Positions 10,521-22,620 are shown, numbered from the stretch's first letter. The stretch is DNA of 64,000 nucleotides from Schistosoma haematobium (GCF_000699445.3 NC_067196.1:86964364-87028363); one strand, 5' to 3'. Numbers and translations are program-made. Notes: generated by a model not told the origin, from the letters alone.

Positions 10521-12104
10521 GTTATGTTATCTTAGTTAAAATATCACTACGGAATATCTACTGATGAAATTTTCATATTTCATTACTATTATTATATTAT
10601 CTACCCCTGTTCTCATTTACAATCACTTTCATTGATTTAACTAACTAATCACGTCATGATATTTTGCTACAATAGTGTGTTTGACCTCTAGTTCTTTTAT
10701 ACCTCATCTATTTGAGTCAATTTAATGATTCATTTATTAATGTATTTTATTCATCAACATAAATTACATTTCACTAATTAAACTTATTATACTTCTACTC
10801 TCTGAAAACAAAAATTTATTAAATTACATCGAATTACATAGTTTTATATACATACACAATTGTATGGCTTACTGGTATAATAGATTAATTGGTTGTTATG
10901 CAAAGCTAAATAATTACACTAAACATTACAGTTTGTGATGAAATAATAATTTATTTGTATTAATTCAATGAGCAGAAAATCGATAATCTGAATAAACCTA
11001 AACATCATATTTACCTGTGCTCATATGCTGTCTCAAGGCCAGGAGTTAAGTGAGAGATGATAAATACGATATTGGATTGAATGAAACCAACTATTCGTAT
11101 TATCAAGGTCTTAGCCTATATGTTCTTGTTTAGGTCTGACGGAGAGATGTATATATATTCATGATTTACATGCATTTCATTTAGTTTGCCGATTATGAAT
11201 AATTAGTTATTCTAAGCTGTGATGTTTGAATGAACTAATGATTCCTTTGTACTTGTTGAATGCTTGATTTCGAATTCTAAATACAGTACATTCGTTTGTG
11301 GTTATCTAGTACTTCTTGATCCGATTGCGTTATTTCAGGGATTCTTACTTCATACTATAATTCAAATACTTCTAATTATCACATAAACCTCCTCACTCAC
11401 ATAGCAACTTGGGTAGGAGTATAGGAAGCGTGTTTATCTGTATCAGAATCGCACGGTGGCGGGATATTAATAGCAACGTAAGTTTAACTACTTCAAGTTT
11501 GTGTGTAGCTTAAGAGAAAGCAACAAAATACAATCACTTTATCATATTCTGCAGATATTTCCACTCATGGTGGGTTTATATTAAAAATAGACTCAATTTA
11601 TCAATCAATCCGAACAATTATTAAGTGCTTATTAATTCAAAAATCATTTCAGGGATGAAGATAATCAAAATAAATACCCAGTTGATAATAAAACAAGTTT
11701 TAATAACGACCAGTTAAATTTCAGGTAGATGGAACAAACTGCAAGTAACTTATGAAAAAATCTCTCATAGACCATTTTCATCAGAATTTTGTGCTAACGT
11801 TACTGTCTAAAAAGGGGTAATAAATGCTTTACGGTTAAACTATCCAGTTTCATCATAATCATGAAATCTATTACAAGGTAGATTTTACACATGGAAAACA
11901 CTATTTTATTTCCATATCTACCCCACATAAAGTCGTAAGATGCAGACATCATAATATTAAAGCGAAAGTATATACATATGCGTAACTGTGTGAAATGTTT
12001 TAAAAAATGTCTGCAAACGTGTTTGTTTACATTTTATAACCAAAATATATCAGTCATATTGGTTGAGGTTTACTTGGATATAAAACAGAAATTTAATGAA
12101 ATGT
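10521..12104. other. AT-rich non-coding DNA
   Basis: 1.6 kb without recognisable genes or repeats. Confidence 0.4.
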
Positions 12105-12290
12105 ATGTAATTTGGAGAGAAAAACGAAGACCCAAGAACACATTACGTCAGGAATTGGAAGCAAACATGAAAAGAATGAATAACAATTGGGAAGGATTGA
12201 CTAGGACAGAGTTGGATGAAGAATCCTAGTGGGTGGTCTCTGCTCCTCTATGAGGGGTAGCAGACGTAAGTAAATAAGTGTGTATGTATG
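12105..12290 (+). mobile_element. RTE-A 3' end, short
   Basis: Reads as the last about 50 codons (the NTLRQELEANMKRMNNNW segment) with the 3' end GGGGTAGCAGACGTAAGTAAATAAG, followed by a TGTA/GTAT microsatellite. Confidence 0.8.
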
Positions 12291-12381
12291 TATGTATTTA
12301 TGTAATTTGGAGGTGGTTACTCAACAAGATATTCCACTTTAATACATTTATTCAAATAATCATATATATATATATATTCAT

Positions 12382-12524
12382 TCATTCATAACTCCGCCTG
12401 GAGTCCATCCGGGGGCTACTGCCGGTCTAAAGCCCGGATAAAGGAGGAGGGTTGGGCATGGAGTTAGTGACCTCACCCCGTAAGCAAATAACTCGGTAAA
12501 AAAGTGCCAACCAGAAAAAAACTT
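12382..12524 (+). mobile_element. 143-bp insertion consisting only of the RTE-A 5' block, with target duplication
   Basis: The unit runs from TCATTCATAACTCCGCCTGG to CCAACCAGAAAAAAACTT and is flanked by the 11-bp direct repeat TATATATTCAT (12371-12381 and 12525-12535). A clean duplication around a unit that lacks the LINE 3' end implies it moved as its own small element. Confidence 0.7.
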
Positions 12525-12535
12525 TATATATTCAT

Positions 12536-13090
12536 CACTGTAATTATATACTACTCTCATGAAATCTAGTTTATTTTTATTCTAATCCAAAATCATGATT
12601 TGGTCATCAGGTTGTTTCATGTTATTCAGATGAAATAAGTATAGATTTTTTTGAATAAAAAAACAAACAAGATAAGTTGCTTGTCTATTTTTTTCTTCTT
12701 CAAATGAATGATTCATACTTTACAAACTTCAATTTGATGTACCGTTATACATTTAAATGAAACAATTTCATATTACATTCTATGATAGATAAGTTGTCAT
12801 GACAATTATGAATTAGTTGTGGTAATTAGGTTAGTTAAACCTAATTGACAATTGAATTACTTCGTTTTGTTTTTTTTGTTTTTTGTATTAATGTAAGTTT
12901 CATTATGTGCTTTTATTATTCAATCGATGATTTTTTTTCTTAGACGTTTTTAATGTTGTTTGCAAACATGAATGCTCTTGTAGGACTGTCTTTTTTTCTA
13001 GAAAGAAAATAGTAGTGAAAATTGAGTAGAACATGGTAAGATTAATAAAGTTATGTTCTGTTTTTTTTAATGTTCATTATTCAACGCTAT
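12536..13090. other. AT-rich non-coding DNA
   Basis: T-runs and AT-rich sequence. Nothing recognised. Confidence 0.4.
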
Positions 13091-13094
13091 ATAT

Positions 13095-14032
13095 TATTCT
13101 GAACAGACTAGCCAGCCCTCAAATGAACTGGTACGGCCGAGGGTGGGGGAGTCAGCTCTCTCTCGCTCTCTCTTGAAATGCTCTCACATGGCTACATGTA
13201 TACAAACGCTGACAGGGAAGTCCTATTCACTGTCTTCTCGTTGCAGGGGTGTTGTCTACGAAATTGAGAGGACGAAAATCGAATGTCCGGTGCTTTAACC
13301 AGATTGGTTGATATGACGGATTCACATAGGGGGAGTTGGAAAGCCCCGATTTCAAACCAATAATACACATGGGATCCCGGATCCTGATGGAACAAATAGC
13401 ATATGAACCAATTATTGGTCACCGGCTAACATGGGACTGCGTCATCTGACGCTGCTCCACTGTCTTATGGATTAGACCTTTAGATTAAACGCTCCGGGCG
13501 TGGTCCCCTAAGAAAACTACCTGCTTCGGTCTGAGCATCCGGACAGTATTGTAGATCACCAACGTAGATGATCTATGTCGAAATGATTGGAGACCTACTC
13601 GAGTTAGATATGAATGGTGTGACAAACCAACTAACGTCGATGTCACGCCTCGTGGTCAGCACCTTACGTCGACTACCCCATTGACGTGTCAAGGTACCAC
13701 AGATTCTTTGAAGACTGTACAACACAGAGGACGTTATTACAGAAATATATTAGTTAAAGTAGATACAAGTGAAAGCAAGACCACTGCCGCATGGGCCAGT
13801 CCATGGCATACGATTAACTGATGTGCGTTGGTTATCCTTGACCTTGACGAGGATCGATGATTTGTTCAATATTCAATGACCCAACTGCCGGATGATTTGG
13901 CTAGGGCTTAGTGACATTTTGCTGGCCCTACAGTATCCCAACCCACAGACGAATCAAGTGAATTGTGTGGCGCATATGTATTCGGCGCCCATTTGTAATA
14001 ATATTTATGTGTTCAAATAAATAAAGACAATA
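13095..14032 (+). mobile_element. Repeat D, full length, interrupted by repeat E
   Basis: Collinear with 63150-63675: CGAATGTCCGGTGCTTTAACC, TGGTCACCGGCTAACATGGG, then the shared 3' end TGTGGCGCATATGTATT...GTGTTCAAATAAATAAA. It is split by repeat E at 13550-13929. Confidence 0.8.
13550..13929 (+). mobile_element. Repeat E inserted in repeat D
   Basis: A 380-bp unit flanked by the 7-bp direct repeat ACAGTAT (13543-13549 and 13930-13936). A second copy lies at 33005-33370 on the minus strand (shared GATCACCAACGTAGATGATC, TTACAGAAATATAT, GGCTAGGGCT). No coding domain; class unknown. Confidence 0.75.
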
Positions 14033-14930
14033 CTTTTGAAAGTGAAGCGAACTTACTTTTCTCTGCGAAACCGATTTTATTACAGATCCTTTATAATTAA
14101 GTTTGATTTTACTGAACGAAATTTCTGATTATTAAGATTAATTAATAGAATTCTAATCGAAAGATGGAACTCAATAATATAATGTGTCCGAATGATGGTT
14201 ACTCATAATTTAGTGAACAGAACACAGGTGGGGACGATCGAATGTATTTAGCAAAAGAATTACAGACTACCTCAGTGAAATCTGAAAACCATATAATAAA
14301 TCGTCAATTTGCAAAATATCAATGCATCATATCAAACTGGACTGTTCCTGTCGCAAACACCAACCCATTGTTCATTCGTTTTCCTACAAATTTCATTGTG
14401 TTCTCGCTCTTCCTTTCTTGATCTTCCCCTCATCTTCTGCTGCCAGACATTACGTTTTAACTCGCGTCATATACTACTTATATCAATATAAGTAGCACTC
14501 ACCACAATAAGACCATATTAATGACTTAAGCCCGTAAATGATAAAATGTCAGGAAGAAGACCACTAGCCAGAAAAATAGTATTCATATGGTAAAACAACA
14601 TGCTTATATACAAAATATCAATATAAAATGAACATTATGAAATGCCTTAAGCGATTAAGGCAAATTGACTTGTAGGTCACTCATTCTCCAATAAATTAAG
14701 AGCTGACTGTTAAGCTTAATCGTTGGGGATCGTATCAGTTGTTTATTATTCCTCATAATTTTGAATTAAGTGAATAGTTTGTTATGGATTCCCGTTCACT
14801 GATTTGTCACAATTCACTTGTAATTGAGATTGTGTTATTTATATTTAATAATAAAGAATTGTGGTAAGATTATTTTTGTTAGTTTGTTGAAATGTTTGAC
14901 ACTAACCATTATTTATATTATATTACATTT
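14033..14930. other. AT-rich non-coding DNA
   Basis: Nothing recognised. Confidence 0.4.
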
Positions 14931-15080
14931 AATAGTTGAGATCATGAGTCAATTGAAGCTAGACCACCATGGAAAACTTGGAAGCACTGGACTGCCGTTG
15001 CATCCTATTGTGGGACTCTTCAGCAGTGCGCATCCATGCTCCAGCCCCGCAGGACTCATACTCATGATCTCAACTATTAA
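14931..15080 (-). mobile_element. SINE-B, partial, minus
   Basis: 3' terminus and ribozyme region (14984-15029). GAAA has become GCAA, so it is inactive. The ends TTAATAGTTGAGATCATGAG and CTCATGATCTCAACTATTAA are inverted copies, another foldback-like termination. Confidence 0.7.
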
Positions 15081-15334
15081 ATTACTATAATATCTACAAA
15101 ACCGCTTTCTGGTATTATACTACATTGTGAAACAAGTTATAACATGATAATATTTACAAAACATGAAACAATTAACATATTTACTTAGAATAATTAAAAA
15201 ATAGTAATAGGCGTTTAGTTCATTGTTGTTCAATGAAAATAAGTACACAAAACTTTCTTAACTGGTTACAAATAAAAATAACGTTAATGAATAGAAAGAA
15301 ATTTCTTCTCAGTTTATGAGATATCTATCACTAT
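15081..15334. other. AT-rich DNA, nothing recognised
   Basis: No gene or repeat identified. Confidence 0.4.
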
Positions 15335-15625
15335 AAGTCATAAGCTTTATAAGCAAAGATAGATAGTGATTAGCAGTGGGATCCAGGATGCGCGTTTCGT
15401 CCTATTTGAGACTCGTCAGATGGATGTACCTGCATCTCAGAGTTCATGTTCACTCTGAGAGTCAAACCTTGTAGCACTCGTTTCAAACGCCACCGTGTTA
15501 TCCACTTAGCTACTGAATTCTGATAGCTACCTGCTTGTGCAATGGGGTGAAGTTTAAATTCACTAGATATTGTTTACTTGAATCTTCCCATTGATGTTTA
15601 GAACTGTAATTGATCAGTCTCTTAT
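15335..15625 (-). mobile_element. SINE-A (Sm-alpha-like), minus orientation
   Basis: tRNA-like head (GACTC box B near 15450-15475; AGCTACTGAATTCTGATAG box A near 15506-15525) followed on the minus strand by the hammerhead at 15381-15425. Also matches the left part of the copy at 4141-4445. Confidence 0.8.
15381..15425 (-). ncRNA. Hammerhead ribozyme, near-intact (SINE-A)
   Basis: CUGACGA core, stem II pairable (one G-U) around AAAUA, GAAAC core and an AUC cleavage triplet. Stem I AUCCA/UGGAU is paired with a U-C mismatch next to the core. Confidence 0.65.
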
Positions 15626-15639
15626 TGGCATATGTGCAT

Positions 15640-15790
15640 ACTGCCTCGATATAACCTTAATTCACAAGCATTATATGCAAAGATAGATAGTGGCTGTCAG
15701 TGGAATCCAGGACGCGCGTTCATCCTATTCGAGACTCGTCAGCTGGATGTACCTGCATCTCAGAGTTGGTGTTCACTCAGTCTTATAAGA
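15640..15790 (-). mobile_element. Second SINE-A, partial, in tandem with the first
   Basis: Ribozyme region at 15705-15748 in the same orientation as the neighbour. GAAA has lost one A (GAACG), so it is inactive, while stem I (AUCCAG/CUGGAU) is perfect. Confidence 0.7.
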
Positions 15791-16217
15791 AATCATCGAA
15801 AATATGCTTTCTGAAAGTGTATAAAAAAATACCGAAAATATAGTTTTGATAATTATAAACACTAAAGCAACATTTCACATCAATATTTCTTTCTCTAAAC
15901 CATAGTGCTAAAATTCTTCACATAAATTTCGAATTATTTTCAAATTCTCAATTGAATTAGAATATTATGAAACTGTAAATTCAATTACATAGTGTAATCA
16001 ATTGAATTCAAGGAATAAACATTGATAAAAATGAGAAATATCAACTAACAGGCTGATTTATTTACACAAAATAGTTATTTCATATTGATTGTGTGGTAGT
16101 CTACCATCATTAGCTATATATGAAGTAAATATAAATGCTTTGTCATGAATCTCTTATTTTGTGCTTATTAGAGACAGATCAAGTAGTTTTTAGCAACTTT
16201 CTACACTTGTTATATAA
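15791..16217. other. AT-rich DNA, nothing recognised
   Basis: No gene or repeat identified. Confidence 0.4.
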
Positions 16218-16263
16218 ATGAGATATTCGTCTGTCAATAAACGTACAGGTATCCTACACAGAA

Positions 16264-16399
16264 ATCCTTTCAATTGTTTATTAATAATTATGAAGGTAGA
16301 AGCTATGGAAGCATTTGATCATCTTTGGCCTCAAGGTATTGCTCGAACATTTACTTCAGTAGAGTCATATATTTTATTTAACTATGGCTCTCTCCTAAA
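16264..16399 (+). CDS. Possible orphan exon of unknown protein
   Basis: An open frame reading KVEAMEAFDHLWPQGIARTF and on to FNYGSLLK ends at a good donor (CTAAAG|GTAAGA at 16399/16400). A possible acceptor is TATGAAG near 16292. Composition is protein-like rather than AT-random. It matches no family I know and no partner exon was found on this strand nearby, so it may be chance or a relic. Confidence 0.25.
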
Positions 16400-16819
16400 G
16401 GTAAGAAATAACAGAGAGTGTGCTTGCATTTACCTCTTCTATGTGCACCTAACAATCCAATTGTTTCAGAGAAGCATAATCAGGTACATCCACAGCTGAG
16501 TACCAACTTCTTTAGGTTCAGATAAAGGACAAATAAAAACTTCGTACTCATCAAATTGATAAACGCAGAAAATCAGGGTAAATTGAATAAAATCTTTTGA
16601 ACGACTTCTTGTATTCCGTATGGTTTATTGGTAAGTCTACATACGGCCGAAATCACCCGTATCCACCTAAAAAACCTGATTTTTATTTATTAAGTAACTT
16701 CGGGCAAACTTTTTTTATTAACTTGAAGTTGAAGAAGTAACAGAGATTTACAAATGACTTGTGACCTCTCATTTTCATGATGTACATTTCATCCCTCTCT
16801 GCATAAAAATTGCTGATAC
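16400..16819. other. Non-coding DNA
   Basis: Nothing recognised. Confidence 0.4.
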
Positions 16820-17050
16820 TCTAGATGGTGGTTGGAGGTAGTCAACAGGAAACCCTGGACCCGGGTTTCGTGCTACTTGGCATTCATCAGCAAGGTGTAC
16901 CTGTAATCTTGAGGGGACTGGTGCTCCCTGACGGATTCGATGCCGTGTCACTCAGCTTCACAGTCAGAGACGTTACCACTGGGCTATCCGTGCCGCGACC
17001 GACCTCTTGTGGGACCGAGATGTAATTACAATTGATTGATCACTGGGTGG
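16820..17050 (-). mobile_element. SINE-C, minus orientation
   Basis: On the minus strand: tRNA-like head (GGATAGCCCAGTGGTAACG box A, GGCATCGAATCC box B), a linker, then a hammerhead. It is collinear with 17730-17960. Confidence 0.8.
16853..16895 (-). ncRNA. Hammerhead ribozyme (SINE-C)
   Basis: CUGAUGA and GAAAC cores intact, stem II UGC/GCA around CAAGUA, GUC cleavage triplet and perfect palindromic stem III ACCCGGGU. The closing pair of stem II is A-C instead of G-C. Confidence 0.65.
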
Positions 17051-17729
17051 TGACCAATGTCATGTATGTCAAGTCCTTCTTCATCATCAATAACAAATCC
17101 ATACGCGGTTCATAAAGAAAAGAGAATTGAAGAACAAATTCTTTATTCAATTCAGACACATTAGCAATAAATGTCGCTGTTATTTTTTACCTACTAATAA
17201 GTAGTTTAAATGTGTCTAGACGATAATTTATGGACGAATTGATCAGATTTAGGGCAGCATGTATTGGATTTGGGCATGAAATCGTTTCATCTACATAGCT
17301 AAATAACACTTGAAATTATAGCCGATGTCAGTTCGCGATAAAAACCTTAGCGCCCAACTGTAAATCTTAATCCTGACTCATCAAACTAATTTACAATCAG
17401 TATTTAATCCTAGTAGTAAGGTGAATTTCCACAAGGTCGGTTCAGCGTCGCACAAATGTCATCCGTAAATCATAGTCTCAACTGACAGAAGAACTCATAT
17501 TATGTCGCTGAGATTATTTCCGCTATATTAAGATTTATAAGAGATCTGCTCAAATAGATCACTTAAACTTGTATATTGCCAATCAATACGTTTTTTTTCA
17601 GAATTGGTATCCCATCACATACCTTAGCTGATGTCAATCACGAAAAAAAACCAAAGCTAATTTCCACTAAATCTCACGTTTAAAAATTACCCATTAGGTT
17701 GAAAGAATAAATATAGAAATGCTTCGAGA
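17051..17729. other. Non-coding DNA
   Basis: Nothing recognised. Confidence 0.4.
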
Positions 17730-17960
17730 TTTAGATGGTGGTTGAAGGTAGTCAACAGGAAACCCTGGACCGGGGTTTCGTGCTACTTGGCACTCGTCAG
17801 CAAGGTGTGCCTGTAATCTTGAGGGAACTGGTGCTCCCTGGCGGATTCGATCTCATGTCACTCAGCTTCACAGTCAGAGATGTTACCACTGAGCTATCCG
17901 AGCCGTGACTAACCTCCTGTAGGACTGAGATGTAATCACAATTGATTGATCATCAATTGT
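17730..17960 (-). mobile_element. SINE-C, minus orientation, second copy
   Basis: About 90 percent similar by eye to 16820-17050 and in the same orientation about 0.9 kb away. Confidence 0.8.
17763..17806 (-). ncRNA. Hammerhead ribozyme, intact core (SINE-C)
   Basis: CUGACGA, stem II GUGC/GCAC perfect around CAAGUA, GAAAC, GUC cleavage triplet, and stem I CCUUG/CAGGG (one G-U). Confidence 0.7.
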
Positions 17961-19439
17961 GATAGAAATGCTTCCTTCGTTTTTTTTAAAAAAAATGTTG
18001 ATGTTTCGATATAAATGCATTTTATTACATAAAACTATGCAAGTTAATCAAAATCTGTAGAAAGAAACAGGGAAAGTAGGATTTCAGATACATTCAACCC
18101 ACAGATAATAACTAAATTTACAGCGGTCTACTTGAATACCTGAGTTACTATGTTCTTTCTACCATTTATATACTTCAACAGTTTATCTTCTTTTTTGATT
18201 ATTTTAACAGCCATTAATAATAATAATAATAAGTATGCAATAAAACTTGGTCGAATAAATAATTGTCCTTTTTTAAAGTAAATACATATTGAGAGGGGGG
18301 GTATTTATTTATAAATGGGAAGCAGAGTGGTGTATACAGGTAGGGAATAATGAGGGGAAGAAAAATCAAACGAATGAAGTCATTATCAATTTAGTTTGTT
18401 TTTATTTTTGTTTTCGTACAAATACAAATCCTTCACGTTCAACATCTTTATTCATCATTGTCATCGGAGCTGGGCAAACCTGAATGTTGAGAAAGAAAGA
18501 GTAGAACTTTTAAAAATTGTTTCATTTGCAAGATTTCATTGTTTTACAAAGCAAACATCGTAAATAACGAGAAGTTGTAAACGAACAATCAATTGACTAA
18601 TCTTTTTAAACAACTAGCTCCCATCGTTTTTTCTAAAAAAAATCTTGTTGTTAATAGGTATTTAATCGAGATCGTCGTGATATGCAGTGTCCGAGAATTG
18701 ACACCAATATACGAGCTCAACCGACTACTGGAGTGAAAAGATAATGAGAAAGGAATTTTATGATTAATCGAATTAGCATATATACATATGACATGTCTCT
18801 TGGGAAATTAAGTCGCTAATGGTGTTATGTCTCATGCCTTAGAAATAAAAAAACTACTTAGTTAGTCACATGCACTTATCATCTGGCCAATGTACGACAT
18901 TTGTCTCCTGAATATAGGTTTGACTTCTTGGAATCAGCCGAAGTTGGGATGGAGGTATTAAAAAGCAAATAGTTATTCATTAACAACAAAGTGCTATCTG
19001 GCACAAATATGTTCGTTTTGATTGTTATACATTGGATAAACGTAATGAGGGGAAATTAGGAAGATGAAATTATGGAAGAGATGTTTAGAAATTACACTGT
19101 TGGAGATTTTTTAGAATTCTTTTTAAGCGAAGGTAGGCTTTTCTTTCAATTTGGATCACAGAATGTTAAGATGATAGGAACCTAACAAAATAAAATGAAT
19201 GGCCATGTTATTCTGCCTAGATCGCTGTTCTTGCTTCTTTTCTAGTTAATAAAGGGAACTATGTATTTGAAGATAAAGGATAGAAGTGATACCATAAATA
19301 GTAATTAAAAGTTAGTCAAAAGAAAACTAATGGAAGTATGGAAATCACGTTTGAATTCGCAGCTCGATGGTTAAATCAGTTCACCAAGTCACTGATTGCT
19401 GAATTGAGTCATATTGGTTAATCCAGACTGTCTGGTTGA
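17961..19439. other. AT-rich non-coding DNA
   Basis: Contains an AAT microsatellite near 18214-18230. No gene recognised. Confidence 0.4.
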
Positions 19440-19560
19440 TATCTAGGAAATAACAGAGAACAGTGATTGGAATCGTTGGTTGACAACTGAGAATCGGTTG
19501 CAGTGCAGCAGATGCACTCATTTTATTGTCCTCTACATCTTATGTTGCAGGATCTCTTCA
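19440..19560 (+). mobile_element. LINE-B C-terminal fragment, degenerate
   Basis: Resembles the last codons of LINE-B (a degraded AQNRSQW-like stretch around CTGAGAATCGGTTGCAGTG at 19485). Compare 58430-58470. Confidence 0.45.
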
Positions 19561-22140
19561 TACATACCTTTAAATTACTTTGTCGCCAGTCATAAAACTA
19601 GACAACCGAGTGAAAGTGTATGATTAAAACAACACGTAGATCCATCCTAACATATTTGATCAATAACCGTTATGTAGTAGATAGAAATATCATTTAGAGG
19701 AATTTATCATATATCGACTATCTTTCCTCAATGGGTCTGATCTCGCCTCTCACATATAGTAGAACCTATAGGGATTCGAACTAATGACTCAAGTCTCTGT
19801 ATTTATAAGAAATTTGTAACACCGTTATCTCTTTTTGACTAAATCAACTTTAACAAACGATTTTGCTGTTTATTATTTTCCATATCCTCAGTTCGTTTGT
19901 GTTTGTTCTCCACTCTTCAATATCCTTCAGTGTTTAATTATTTGAACATTTCATACAATAGAATGTTGGTGACTTTTTATCAATATTTCATCTTACGAGT
20001 CGTTAACCTACTTCCTATTACGAAATTGATTCAACCCTTTATTATTCATATCGCAACTAATACATCTATTGTTGCACTATCAATCTATAAGTAATCTATT
20101 CCATTGTTATCATAGACTTATAAACTATCTTGGTTGTTTTAATATCTTCATATATACATTCAAATATTACTGCATATAAGAGTAAAGTATGATCAGGATC
20201 TAACACAAAACAATGCTGTTCTTCTATATGTGTTATTCACATTTGATACTTAATAATGATGTGATGTGATTTACCGAAATGGGTTAATGTTAGTCACAAC
20301 TAACTAATTCGCTGTTACAAACTCTACTGGAAATTCATTATTTTATGATTGAGAATTAACCGCTTAATGTATATATATACATATTTCAATAAGTGTTATA
20401 TAATGACTTTAAAATTTAATGTAAATCAAATAAGCTTAGATACCAAGAAAACCTGTAATGATCCAAATAAAATTTTAAAAAATGTACCGCAGTAACCAGT
20501 ACAAATAGAATAAACATATCAGAATTATTTCCAGTCAGGTATTACTTTTCTCAATAGACATTTTTTTATAAATAAATCAGAATAATCCCCAGTTCAGTGA
20601 AATGAAAGTTCTAAATATGTGAAATTCTGTTTTGGCATACCCTATCGCTCTTTAGCCTTTGATCAGTCAATCAAAAACGTGTTTTCGAACGTCTAATGGA
20701 GAACCTACTTCCGGATGAATAAAAACAAGTTTCAATGAAATACAAATTTAGAATTCTTGTTACCTCAAGTCATGTCATCTTACATGTCTATTTTAAACAG
20801 TGAAATTGAGAATATTTTTTGAGATGATTGGTAGAGTTGGATTTCCAACAAAAAAGGAGTTTGTCACACAACTAACAGTTTATGAGAATGAAAATTCCCG
20901 TGATTTCATTATCGTTTGAAGGAAGATCAAACTAAAATCATTTGCCCTTTATTATTGTCTGAGGCTGAGACCTTTGCCGTAATTTATTCCGTTTATGAAG
21001 CCTACGAGAGGAGAATAATTGCACAAGATATTTCTAATATGCGTTGCACCGTATTTAAACAATCAAAACTTGCATGTATGTTTAACTGTTATCACTAAAT
21101 TTACCTAATAAGTAGTTTTGGAACATTTACAGCACATATCGTCTAGGTCGGAGGCGAAGCACAGACGCAGACGGTCAACTAGATTATTATTTCTTTTTAC
21201 CACGAGATCAGAACGTGCCTTAACATTTTACGGACATTACAGGAATTGAAGATACTTGGATATATAATAAGGGAAGAACGCAATTCTACCAGTTAATGAC
21301 ATCGAATGCCTATACTGGCAGGCTAAGGATTCGTAACCAAGCAAATACCTGATGCAAATGGGAAGTTCTCATCATTTTTGCACGATACTGTTTTGTTCGA
21401 GTTATCAGTCGAATGTTTTATCAGTGATGACAGCCTTCCCACGCACGATGACCTATCTACTGACTTCCCAGTAGCTCATCATATTTTGTGCAGAGTTCAC
21501 ATTATAAGCAACGATCTGCAGCGAATAAGCTAACTACATCATGTGGACATGATTTCTTCAGGATGTGCCAACCAATACGTTTCACCTATTTCTGCAATTA
21601 ATGTACACAAAAAATGTATCAGGTGTACACTAATATCATTTTTACATCCCAATTGTGCCTCAATGCCATTCAACAGGAAAATCCCTGTCGCTGAAGGAGG
21701 AAGAATAGATTCGAGCGTTTGAGCCACACACTCAACTTCTGCATACCAATATCAACGTTTTTGAAGCCATGTACAAGGTTAAAAAGATGCACATTTTAAA
21801 TCGAAAGTGCCATGTTCTATATTGTGTACCATATTTGTTTCTGCAAAAAGGCTACTGTTTGCACATATGTTATCACAATATAATCAAGAAAGGTGTCTAG
21901 TTGATTATTCGTAACACTCAGGATATTTTATACTGACGGAGTCGCATAAGTCTGAGCGCTTGTCAATTTTTAAAACATGACAATGATAATCGCAGACTAG
22001 TGAAGATACTAATTTAAAGTAACTTAAATAAAATGTAACTAGACGAAGATGTTTCATGTAGTCAGTATTCTTGATAAACTTTATAAAGCAACAACAACGG
22101 ATATTAGTGAAATATTTTATTTGCTTATCTAATTCAGTGT
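19561..22140. other. Long AT-rich stretch without genes
   Basis: 2.6 kb with no convincing exon or repeat. A tRNA-like minus-strand segment near 19741-19850 (box-B-like GATTCGAAC) may be an old SINE head. Confidence 0.4.
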
Positions 22141-22159
22141 GTATATACAGCATACGAAG

Positions 22160-22225
22160 TTGGATGAATTCACTACATTTGAGACTTGTCTGCTAAATGT
22201 ACCTATATCCTAGTATTGTTTATCG
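22160..22225 (-). mobile_element. SINE-A relic
   Basis: Degenerate piece around the stem II and stem I region (GAGACTTGTCTGCTAAATGTACC). Confidence 0.45.
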
Positions 22226-22384
22226 ACTTGTGACAAAATAGCTACATCGAAACGATCCATTTACGATGTATATATGTCAGCAAAGACATATTAAAATCTA
22301 GTCTTGAATATTAGCAAGGTGGATGATTCAAAACTCTCCAAACAAGATACAACTGAAGTTAAGAGATACAAATATTGAGATGGT

Positions 22385-22620
22385 GAAGAATATTTGTAGC
22401 TCAGGTGGATGATTTTGATGGAGTTTTGTTCTCTGAGCTGGATGGTTTGGTCGTGGAGCTTTCATCGTCCTTCTCAACGAAATCATCAGCACAAACTTCA
22501 AGTCTAGCTGAAGACTTCTACTTGAAATTTGTGTTGATGATGTCGTTCAGAAGAACGATGAAAGCTCCACAACCAAACCATCCGGCTCAGAGAACAAAAC
22601 TCGGTCAAGAAACAAATACT
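22385..22620. repeat. Foldback repeat G, copy 2, complete inverted repeat
   Basis: Left arm about 22411-22505 and right arm about 22522-22606 are inverted copies (GAGCTGGATGGTTTGG against CCAAACCATCCGGCTC; ATCATCAGCACAAACTTC against its complement). The spacer is about 20 bp. Copies with one arm or partial arms lie at 8255-8415 and 52805-52920. Confidence 0.75.

Noticed and set aside
12290..12380. CRISPR-like or satellite array
   Set aside because: Only short TGTA and TA microsatellites; this is a eukaryotic sequence.
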